From contig CALKUH010000019.1 in NCBI GenBank assembly GCA_937996795.1, positions 45,890 to 109,889 on the forward strand: DNA of 64,000 nucleotides. Reading direction: 5' to 3'. The notes beneath the pieces are model-generated. The model was not told the DNA's origin. It worked only from the letters and a program-made list of their open reading frames with translations, and searched no databases. Both the position numbers and the translations under genes were made by a program. The stretch is from an uncultured Verrucomicrobiota bacterium (GTDB lineage: Bacteria > Verrucomicrobiota > Kiritimatiellia > CAIVKH01). This document shows positions 56,438 through 64,000 of this stretch, piece after piece; within the stretch, counting starts at the first letter, position 1; every line of letters starts with the position of its first letter.

Positions 56438-57643
56438 CTAGAATACTTCCACCGGCGCGGCGGCCACCTTCAATTTGCGCATTTCGGGGTCAAACAGGAT
56501 GCACTGGTTGCGGCCCTTGCTCTTGCCGACGCGGAGGGCGAGCTGGGTTTCCTCGAACAGGCCGCGCGCGTGGCCGCTGTGGCCGGGCCAGCCGGCGACG
56601 CCGATGGTTACGGTGAGACGCAGGCCCGCGCGCCCGAAGGAGTTCTTGCGCACGCCGCTCCAGATCCGCTGCGCGATGGCGAAGGCCTTCTGCGGATCGC
56701 AGTCGAACGCGACGATGAACTGGTCCTCCTGCCAGCGCGCGATGAGGTCCTGTTCGCGCGTGTTTTTCTGGAGGAACTGCGCGAGGCCCTTCAACAACGC
56801 GTCGCCGGTCTCGCGGCCGTATTGCTGGTTGTAGCGGCGCAGCATGTCCACATCGAGGGCGAGCATCGCCACGGGCAGGTCATCGCGACGCCGGTTCGCG
56901 ACGAATTTCTGGAGGGCGGCGCCCATGCGCTCGGGCCGCAGCACGCCGGTGAGTTCGTCGATCAGCGCGCTGGATGCGTCCGCCTCGCCGGTGTGCGCCG
57001 CGCGCGACGGCAATTCCGGCGCCACGGTATCGGGTGGCCAGTGCCAGCCCCGGCCCGCGGCGCGGCCCTGGTCGAGCGCGGTCTCGGCCTTTGCGTACAA
57101 CTCGGGCGCGCGATCGCCGTCCTCCGGATACGCCGCCAGCCCGGCCACGGCATCCACGCGGACCGACGCGCCGGACGGCACGGTGATCGGCGTCGAGCAC
57201 AGTTCCTGCAACACGCGCCGGATGACCTCGTTGCTCGCCGTCCGCGAGGCGTGGATCAGCGCGCCCACTTCGTCCTCCTGCAGGCGCATGACCACATCCG
57301 TCGCGCGCAGGGCGCCGCGCAGGCGTATTTCCAGGGCCTGCATCAACTCCTCGGTGACCGCGGGCCCGTGCAGCTCGCGCAGCGCGGCCCAGCCGACCGG
57401 CGTCAGGCGCGCGATCGCGAACGGCTCGGGATTGCGGTGGGCCGTGCCCAGCCGCTGCGCCACGAGCAGCTCAAACGCGGTGCGCGCGGCCGGACCGTGC
57501 TGCTTGACCTCGCCCGAGCGCCGCGTGAGATGCTGGTAGCGCAAGTGGCTCGCGAGCAGCGTCACGACCACGAAGCAGACCACGCCCACCAGCAGCGACT
57601 GGCCTGCGGCGACCAGCCCATCCAGCACGGCGGCGATGATCAT
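56438..57643 (-). CDS. Membrane protein with two degenerate GGDEF domains
   Basis: The 401-residue protein has one N-terminal transmembrane helix (LLVGVVCFVVVTLLASHL, about 17-34) and two GGDEF-fold domains, at about 60-200 and 225-390. The first has RLQEDEVGALI where GGDEF should be, and the second has RWQEDQFIVAFD. Both lack the two glycines needed for GTP catalysis. The second keeps PVAMLALDVDMLRRYN, which normally holds the metal Asp. It is probably not a cyclase; it may bind c-di-GMP or act as a structural regulator. It lies 17 bp upstream of pdxJ on the same strand. Confidence 0.8.
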   Translation of the reverse strand: MIIAAVLDGLVAAGQSLLVGVVCFVVVTLLASHLRYQHLTRRSGEVKQHGPAARTAFELLVAQRLGTAHRNPEPFAIARLTPVGWAALRELHGPAVTEELMQALEIRLRGALRATDVVMRLQEDEVGALIHASRTASNEVIRRVLQELCSTPITVPSGASVRVDAVAGLAAYPEDGDRAPELYAKAETALDQGRAAGRGWHWPPDTVAPELPSRAAHTGEADASSALIDELTGVLRPERMGAALQKFVANRRRDDLPVAMLALDVDMLRRYNQQYGRETGDALLKGLAQFLQKNTREQDLIARWQEDQFIVAFDCDPQKAFAIAQRIWSGVRKNSFGRAGLRLTVTIGVAGWPGHSGHARGLFEETQLALRVGKSKGRNQCILFDPEMRKLKVAAAPVEVF

Positions 57644-57673
57644 GGCGAACGCACAGGGCCCGGCGGAACGCCG

Positions 57674-58777
<1,104 letters not shown>

Positions 58778-59066
58778 GACGATCTCCCAGCATTCCTAGC
58801 CGCGGGCACCATGCCCTATACCGCGTGGTGCGGTAATTCCGGCGAGAGCACGTCCTTGATACCACCAGCGCCCCTCGCGAGGCAAGGCAGGAAGCCCGCC
58901 TTCACGGCAAGGTGCAGCCCCGCCTGGGGGACGGCGCACGTCCTCATGACGGGCTCCATCCTTCAGCGCGCCGAAAACGAATGGGACCGGAACGAGTCGA
59001 ATTGCTATAAGCATCACGATGACGCCTAGATCCGTTCACCTTAAGACAACCTGAGGAGGTTCGATC
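58778..59066. other. Intergenic region, 289 bp
   Basis: This gap lies between the ABC ATPase (- strand) and the cupin gene (+ strand), so it holds divergent promoters. A strong Shine-Dalgarno site, TGAGGAGG, stands at 59052-59059 before the cupin. I see no hairpin, small gene or operator that I can defend. Confidence 0.5.
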
Positions 59067-59513
59067 ATGCAAGTCGCAGCCGGAACCGGACATCGCTGGA
59101 GTGTGTTGGGCGAGCAGGTCACCTGCAAAGCGCTGAGCCACGACACCAATGGCGCGTATTCACTGTTTGAAGTCACGAGCCCCGTGGGCGGTGGCGCGCC
59201 GTTGCACATCCACCGCAACGAGGATGAGGCGTTTTATGTGTTGAGCGGAGAGTTGCTGGTTCAGGAAGGAGACCGCAGGTCCACGGCGCCCGCGGGCACC
59301 TTTGTGCTGTTTCGCAAGGGAACGGCGCACACCTACAAGAATGCCGGAAGCACGCCGGCTCGATTGCTCGTGATCGTCGCACCGGGCGGATACGAAGCCT
59401 TCTTTGAAGCGATGTCCATAATCGCCTTCGCTCCGGGAAGTCCACCCGATCTCACCGCGGTTGCTGGCGTGGCCGGGCGGTTCGACATTGAGATCGTGGG
59501 TCCTCCGCTTTGA
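59067..59513 (+). CDS. Single-domain cupin protein
   Basis: The 148-residue protein is a small cupin. Motif 1 is PLHIHRNEDEAFYVLSGE, with two His and one Glu as metal ligands, and motif 2 is VLFRKGTAHTYKN, with the third His. The C-terminal 40 residues form an extra helical or strand region. It may be a quercetinase-like dioxygenase, an isomerase or a sensor; the family does not allow a choice. The Shine-Dalgarno site is the best in the window, which suggests strong translation. Confidence 0.88.
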   Translation: MQVAAGTGHRWSVLGEQVTCKALSHDTNGAYSLFEVTSPVGGGAPLHIHRNEDEAFYVLSGELLVQEGDRRSTAPAGTFVLFRKGTAHTYKNAGSTPARLLVIVAPGGYEAFFEAMSIIAFAPGSPPDLTAVAGVAGRFDIEIVGPPL

Positions 59514-59567
59514 GGCTACACGCCAGGAGCGGGCACACAACAGGATCAAAGGAACGAGCACGTACAC

Positions 59568-60044
59568 ATGCGAGTGGTCATCATCGGGAATTCAGGATCG
59601 GGCAAGACGACGCTGGCGCGGCGGCTGGCGGGCGGGAGGGCGGCGGTGTTGTCGATGGATGCCGTGGCGTGGGGTGAAGGGACACAGCGCGCGCCGCTGG
59701 AGGAATCGCGACGGGCGCTTGATGAATTCCGCGCGCGGCATCCGGCGTGGATCGTCGAAGGCTGCTACGCGGACCTCGCGGAAGAACTGCTTCCGCATTG
59801 CACGCAGTTGATCTTCCTGAATCCCGGCGTCGAAGCCTGCGTCGCCCACTGCCGGGCGCGTCCGTGGGAACCGGACAAGTTCGCGTCGCCGGACGCGCAA
59901 CACGCATACCTGGAATCACTGGTGGCGTGGGTGCGCGACTACGAACGCCGCGACGACGAGTTCGGCCTGCGCCGCCATCGCGCACTGTTCGACGCCTTCA
60001 CCGGTCCCAAGCAGGAGCTGACAAAGCCGGACGCGTACAGCTGA
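59568..60044 (+). CDS. P-loop kinase-like protein (FlaR/topology modulation type)
   Basis: The 158-residue protein is a small nucleoside kinase-like P-loop protein. IIGNSGSGKTTLARRLA is the Walker A loop at residues 6-14, LSMDAVAWGEGT a DxxxW-type motif, WIVEGCYADL and LIFLNPGVEACVAHCRAR the following conserved strands. The pattern matches adenylate-kinase-like 'topology modulation' (FlaR) proteins, whose substrate is unclear. A weak AGGA lies upstream. It follows the cupin after 54 bp and converges with the DUF5107 gene. Confidence 0.85.
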   Translation: MRVVIIGNSGSGKTTLARRLAGGRAAVLSMDAVAWGEGTQRAPLEESRRALDEFRARHPAWIVEGCYADLAEELLPHCTQLIFLNPGVEACVAHCRARPWEPDKFASPDAQHAYLESLVAWVRDYERRDDEFGLRRHRALFDAFTGPKQELTKPDAYS

Positions 60045-60054
60045 ACCGCGCGTT

Positions 60055-63000
60055 CTACCCGGACACCAGGTGGCGGACGAGGTGGTCGGGGACGCGGGTA
60101 AGCAGGTCGCGGACGGCGTCGCGCGCGGCATCCGCGTGTCCAGCCCCGGCCTGACCCAGCGCGCGCATGAAGAGGCAGTGCCGCCGGTTGCGCTCGGTCA
60201 GGTCGATGTCGAAGACAAGGAAGTCCGGCAGAGACACGGCGAAATAGTCCATGCGGATTTCGTCGTCGATGTGCGCGTCGGCGTAGGCGGTGAGTTTGGC
60301 GAAGACCGCCTGCGCGTGCGCCTCGTCGCCGCGCAACCGCCACGAAAGACCTTGGAAGTAGAAACTCTCCGGCGGCTGGTCGTTGTAATACATCGCGCTC
60401 GCGGGCTCGCCCTGTCCGCGCGTCGCGGCCTGCAGGTGCGCCTCCGCCTCGGCGGCGCGACCCATGCGCTGCAAGAGGCGGCCCATGCGATAGTGCCGCT
60501 CGTTGTCGGACGCCCCGCCGAGCCGGCCCTCGCCGAGGTTATCCGGCAACACGCCGGCCTGTTCCAGCCGTGCCAGCGCGGCGTCGAAATTCCCGCGCGC
60601 CTCGTCCCTCTCCGCGAGCAGAAACAGGCTGCGCAAATACTGCGCGGTGGTCTTGCCCTCCCCACCCTCCCACGGCTGGAACACGCGCGTGGTGAGCAGG
60701 GCAAGCGCCTCCTCCGCGCGACCCGCGAGGTTAAGCAGGTTGAGATACTCCACGCACAAATCGTCGCGCTCCAGCACCCGCGCACGATGCGCATCGAGGC
60801 GGGCGAGCCGCTGCGCGGGGTCCGCACCGGTTTCCTTGTCGAGCTGATCCAGTTCAAATAGGACGCGCGCGTCGGACGGATCGGCCGCGAACGCCCGGGC
60901 CAGCGAGGCGGCGGCGCGGGTCCGGTCGTTCCGTTTGTTGGCGTAGGCGAGGCCGAGGTTGCGCCATGCGGTCGGGAACTCGGGGCGCACGCGCGTGCAC
61001 TGTTCCCAGCAGGCGATGGCCTCCTCCGCGCGGCGGCGGGCGTACCAGATGTTGCCCAGCGCGTAGGCGGCCAGCGCATCGGCGGGATTCCGCGCGAGCG
61101 CGCGTTCCAGCAGCGGCACGCATTCGAGCACATTCGGGAACGCAAACTCCAGCGGTTGCGCCGCGGCCTGCGTGTCCATTGCATCGGCCGCGCGCGCATC
61201 GCCCAGCGCGCGCAGGGTTTCGGCGCGGAAATAGCGCGCGAGGAACTCGCCGTCCGCCGCCCGCGCGAAGTGTTCGTCCGCCTCCGCGAGCAGGCCCGCG
61301 TGCAGATAGTCGAGCCCGAGTTCGAGCGCGTTGTACTGCGGGTGTCCTTCGCTGGCGGACCCGGGCGCGACGCCGAGCCGCTGCGCCTCCGCGCGCGCGC
61401 CCGCATCGAGCGGATCCTCCCGCAGCGCGGCCTGCACGAGCGAGCGCGCGGCCTCCAGCCCGCCGGTGCGCCGCAGCAGCGCGATCCGCAGATGACGCGC
61501 CTTCTGGTGGCGGGTATTGAGCGCGAGCGTCTGCTCCACGTGCGCGAGCGCCTCGTCGAAACGACCCGCGCGCGCGGCGAGCCGCGACAGCTCGAAATAC
61601 GCGGGTGCCTTCCACGCCTCGCTCCACGCGGCCTTGAAGAACGCGTCGAACGCCTCGTCGAAGCGCGACTGGAACCGCAGCGCGAGGCCGAGGTTGTAGT
61701 ACGGCTCCCCGTCGTAGGGATTCGGATTGCGCGCGGTCAGCCGGTCGATCGCGGCGCGGAAATGCACCTCCGCCTCCGCGAAACGTCCGCGTTGCAGCAG
61801 CAGGCGACCCAGCGCGTTGTGGCAACGGCTGTCGCCCGGATCGCGCCGCAGCGCCTCCTCGTAGTACGGCTCCGGCGCATAGGTTGCGTGCCGGTACTGC
61901 TCCAGGTGCAGGCCGTTGAGGAACAGCTCCTCATTCGACGCGATCTCCGCGGGCGTCTTCGCGGCGACGGCGGGCGACGGGATGGCCGGCTTCTCCCCGC
62001 GCGGCGGCGCAAACGCCAGGCGCTCGCGCCCGTCGGCATCCACCACACGCAGCAACAGCTCGTCCACCGGAACGCCCGCGGGCAGGGCCACGCGCCGCGT
62101 CCAGCTTCTCGCCGCGTCCACGTCGATGGCCTCCTCGAACAGGCGGCGCGCGTCCGCCGACCGCTCGGTATGCGGCGCGTGCAGGCGCATGTTCTTGTGA
62201 TTGTGGAATCCGCGCGGTGCGCCGGGGTTGTGCCACAGCTCCACGCGCGCCGCGAGACGGATGGCGGCGTACACGCCGAGCTCCACGCCGCCGTCCGCCG
62301 CCGCCAGCCGCACGGCGAGGTCGCGATTCGCGTTGGAGGCGGGGCCGATCGCCTGGTACGGCATGAAGGTCTGCGTGAACCGCTTCTCCTCGCCGGGCAT
62401 GAGCCACGTGAAGTCCGGCTGGTTGTCGGTGAACGCGCCGCACATGAGCTCGATGTACGGCCCGTCGGCGTCCGTGAGCTGCCGGTCCCACGCCTGCCCG
62501 AACTCGCCGTTGCCCCAGGTCCACTGCTTCTTGCCCGGCACGAGATGGTGGTCGGCGACATGCAGCATGCCGGCGCGGCGGCCGTGGTCGTAGCAGCCGA
62601 CGAAGTCATAGTCGGAGTGATAGGCCATGTAGGAGGTCGGCACGGGGATGTTCTTGTAGCGCGAGATGTCGGTGCCCGGCGCGTAGTCCTGCTTGTAGTA
62701 GACGCCGGTCGCGATCGGGAACGCGGACACGTCGCGCTTGCCGTGGTCCATCACCGCATGCACGTCCGGCGGGAACACCGACTGGTACTCATCATTCACA
62801 TGCACCGCCGGATTCGCCCACCACAGGAACGTCTGCGGCGTCGCCGTGCCGTTGTAGAGGCGGACGTGGATGTCGAACCCCGCGCGCCCGGGATGCACCG
62901 TGAACCCGTGGCGGCCCCGCGTGCGGAACATGCGCTCGTTCTCCGCGCACCAGACCGTGCAACTGCCGTCCGCGTGCTGCTCGATGGACCAGTCCACCGG

Positions 63001-63390
63001 CTCGTAGGTGCTGGGGCGATGGTGCTGCGGCCAGTTGAATTCGATGCCGCCGGAGATCCACGGCCCGGTCAATCCGACCAGCGCGGGCTTGATGACGCGG
63101 TTGTAGTAGACGAACTCGTAGCCATTCGTCTTGTCGAGCGCGCGCTGGACGCGGCCGCCGAGCTGCGGCAGCAGCATCAGGTGGATGAACTCGTTCTCGA
63201 GGAAAACCGCGGTCCATTCCTCGTCGCGCGGCTCGCTCGCGACGCGTTCGATGACCGGGTGCGGATAGACCGCGCCGCTGCTGCCCTGATAGACGCGTTT
63301 TTCCAGGAACATCGGGTTCCGGTTCGGCGCGGCGACGCCGTAGGTGGGAATCTTCACCGTCTCGGACCACACGCGAACGCTTCCGCTCAT
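60055..63390 (-). CDS. DUF5107 domain protein with long TPR array
   Basis: The 1111-residue protein begins with a beta-sandwich DUF5107 domain (about residues 20-370: FIHLMLLPQLGGRVQRALDK, GGIEFNWPQHHRPSTYEPVDW, WWANPAVHVNDEYQSVFPPDVH), whose aldose-epimerase-like motifs suggest a carbohydrate-binding or -active fold. About 600 residues of TPR-like helical pairs follow (CHNALGRLLLQRGRFAEAEVHF, YYNLGLALRFQSRFDEAFDAFF, AYALGNIWYARRRAEEAIACWEQ). No signal peptide is seen. Members occur widely near sugar-degradation genes. It diverges from an AraC-type regulator 88 bp away, which probably controls it. Confidence 0.88.
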   Translation of the reverse strand: MSGSVRVWSETVKIPTYGVAAPNRNPMFLEKRVYQGSSGAVYPHPVIERVASEPRDEEWTAVFLENEFIHLMLLPQLGGRVQRALDKTNGYEFVYYNRVIKPALVGLTGPWISGGIEFNWPQHHRPSTYEPVDWSIEQHADGSCTVWCAENERMFRTRGRHGFTVHPGRAGFDIHVRLYNGTATPQTFLWWANPAVHVNDEYQSVFPPDVHAVMDHGKRDVSAFPIATGVYYKQDYAPGTDISRYKNIPVPTSYMAYHSDYDFVGCYDHGRRAGMLHVADHHLVPGKKQWTWGNGEFGQAWDRQLTDADGPYIELMCGAFTDNQPDFTWLMPGEEKRFTQTFMPYQAIGPASNANRDLAVRLAAADGGVELGVYAAIRLAARVELWHNPGAPRGFHNHKNMRLHAPHTERSADARRLFEEAIDVDAARSWTRRVALPAGVPVDELLLRVVDADGRERLAFAPPRGEKPAIPSPAVAAKTPAEIASNEELFLNGLHLEQYRHATYAPEPYYEEALRRDPGDSRCHNALGRLLLQRGRFAEAEVHFRAAIDRLTARNPNPYDGEPYYNLGLALRFQSRFDEAFDAFFKAAWSEAWKAPAYFELSRLAARAGRFDEALAHVEQTLALNTRHQKARHLRIALLRRTGGLEAARSLVQAALREDPLDAGARAEAQRLGVAPGSASEGHPQYNALELGLDYLHAGLLAEADEHFARAADGEFLARYFRAETLRALGDARAADAMDTQAAAQPLEFAFPNVLECVPLLERALARNPADALAAYALGNIWYARRRAEEAIACWEQCTRVRPEFPTAWRNLGLAYANKRNDRTRAAASLARAFAADPSDARVLFELDQLDKETGADPAQRLARLDAHRARVLERDDLCVEYLNLLNLAGRAEEALALLTTRVFQPWEGGEGKTTAQYLRSLFLLAERDEARGNFDAALARLEQAGVLPDNLGEGRLGGASDNERHYRMGRLLQRMGRAAEAEAHLQAATRGQGEPASAMYYNDQPPESFYFQGLSWRLRGDEAHAQAVFAKLTAYADAHIDDEIRMDYFAVSLPDFLVFDIDLTERNRRHCLFMRALGQAGAGHADAARDAVRDLLTRVPDHLVRHLVSG

Positions 63391-63478
63391 TGCCCACGCT
63401 CCCGGGGCATAGCCCCATCAACCGCCAATAGCCTGCGCGCGCCGCCGCCTTGCGTCCATACCCGCGCTTCTGATAAAC

Positions 63479-64000
63479 ATGCATATTCTTATGGATAAAG
63501 TGCGGGAGGGATTTCGCGCGCAGCGCCTGCTGCGCCTGCCGATGGACGCGGTGCGGCGCGCCCATTCCTCTTCATTTATTGGCGATTTATATCCAACCGA
63601 CCTCGGTCATTTCCCGGAGAGCCGCCACCACTGGGTCTCGCGGCCCGCCGGCCATGCGCAGCATATTCTGATTTATTGCGTCGCGGGCGAAGGCTGGATC
63701 CAGTGCGGGCGGGCGCGCCGCCTCCCGGTGCCGGCGGGGCACGTGGCGGTCCTGCCGGCCGGCGTGCCGCACCAGTACGGCGCGTCGGCGCAGGCGCCGT
63801 GGAACATTTACTGGGCGCACCTCGGCGGACGGCGCGCCGCGGAATTCGTGCGCCTCTTGCGCGGCACGCCGGCGCGCAACGTGATCCCGGTGGCGCCGGA
63901 CGAGCGGATTGTCGAGGCATTCGAGGAAACCTGGCGCGAGCTCGGCACGGGATTCACCGACACGGGCCTGCTGCTGGGCACGACGGCGCTGGCGCGCATG
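63479..64000 (+). CDS. AraC-family transcriptional regulator, N-terminal part
   Basis: The frame is open from ATG 63479 to the window edge (174 codons) and is cut before the DNA-binding domain. The visible part is the AraC cupin sensor domain: HHWVSRPAGHAQHILIYC, GEGWIQCG, PAGHVAVLPAGVPHQYGA and PWNIYWAHLGG. This type usually binds a sugar and activates nearby catabolic genes. An in-frame ATG at 63491 is another possible start. It is divergent from the DUF5107-TPR gene. Confidence 0.85.
   Translation, partial: MHILMDKVREGFRAQRLLRLPMDAVRRAHSSSFIGDLYPTDLGHFPESRHHWVSRPAGHAQHILIYCVAGEGWIQCGRARRLPVPAGHVAVLPAGVPHQYGASAQAPWNIYWAHLGGRRAAEFVRLLRGTPARNVIPVAPDERIVEAFEETWRELGTGFTDTGLLLGTTALARM

Noticed and set aside
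61156..63498. 780-codon + strand frame opposite the DUF5107-TPR gene
   Set aside because: Arg-rich shadow without motifs; the - strand has clear DUF5107 and TPR sequence.

Overview
The window is a GC-rich chromosomal segment from a bacterium that most resembles the PVC superphylum, probably Kiritimatiellota, Lentisphaerota or a Verrucomicrobia relative. Reasons: several formylglycine sulfatases beside fucosidases and very large secreted polysaccharide-degrading enzymes, two prepilin-like proteins carrying the H-X9-DG signature typical of Lentisphaera and Planctomycetes, weak use of Shine-Dalgarno sites, and many short dispersed palindromes between genes. The phylum is inferred from gene content; no rRNA or tRNA gene is present to confirm it.

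Region 1 (1-27934) is a polysaccharide-utilisation region. A truncated sulfatase, a heparinase-like lyase and a GH95 fucosidase run on the + strand. They converge on a six-gene - strand operon encoding a GH116 enzyme, two GH29 fucosidases, a second heparinase-like giant, a clan GH-A hydrolase and a sulfatase. Diverging from that operon is an array of seven consecutive GH10 xylanase genes, two long multidomain and five short; six look secreted and the last does not. Together these would debranch, desulfate and cut a fucosylated, sulfated, xylan-containing polymer, but the substrate is inference.

Region 2 (28032-31165) is a four-gene island: two H-X9-DG prepilin-like proteins flanked by two paralogous two-segment membrane proteins of unknown function. 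It is the best candidate here for an undescribed system. Region 3 (31368-39066) carries another sulfatase, a secreted GH13 debranching-type enzyme, an FHA/TPR membrane protein, a WaaE-like glycosyltransferase, an outer-membrane-like protein and a convergent terminator. An alanine-rich lipoprotein follows on the - strand.

Region 4 (39067-54084) joins ureide catabolism (uraH, a DUF6986-type aldolase, uraD, allantoicase, allantoinase) to genes of the ebo 'metabolite traffic' cluster. eboD and eboE sit directly upstream of allantoinase, apparently in one transcription unit. eboB, eboC and eboF form a second operon, separated by a cassette of methyltransferase, HAD phosphatase, DUF2917, MocR-type regulator and DinB genes. 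No eboA or urate oxidase is visible. Region 5 (54174-64000) is housekeeping and regulation: purU, a ferritin-like protein, pdxJ, a tandem degenerate GGDEF protein, an MsmX/UgpC-type ATPase, a cupin, a P-loop kinase-like protein, a DUF5107-TPR giant and the start of an AraC regulator.

Several families of structured or repetitive intergenic DNA are scattered through the window: CACGGAG hairpins, a TGTAG cruciform, a TTTACAGACGTTGCAAA family, short-period G-rich tandem repeats, and a nested palindrome between 47781 and 47895.
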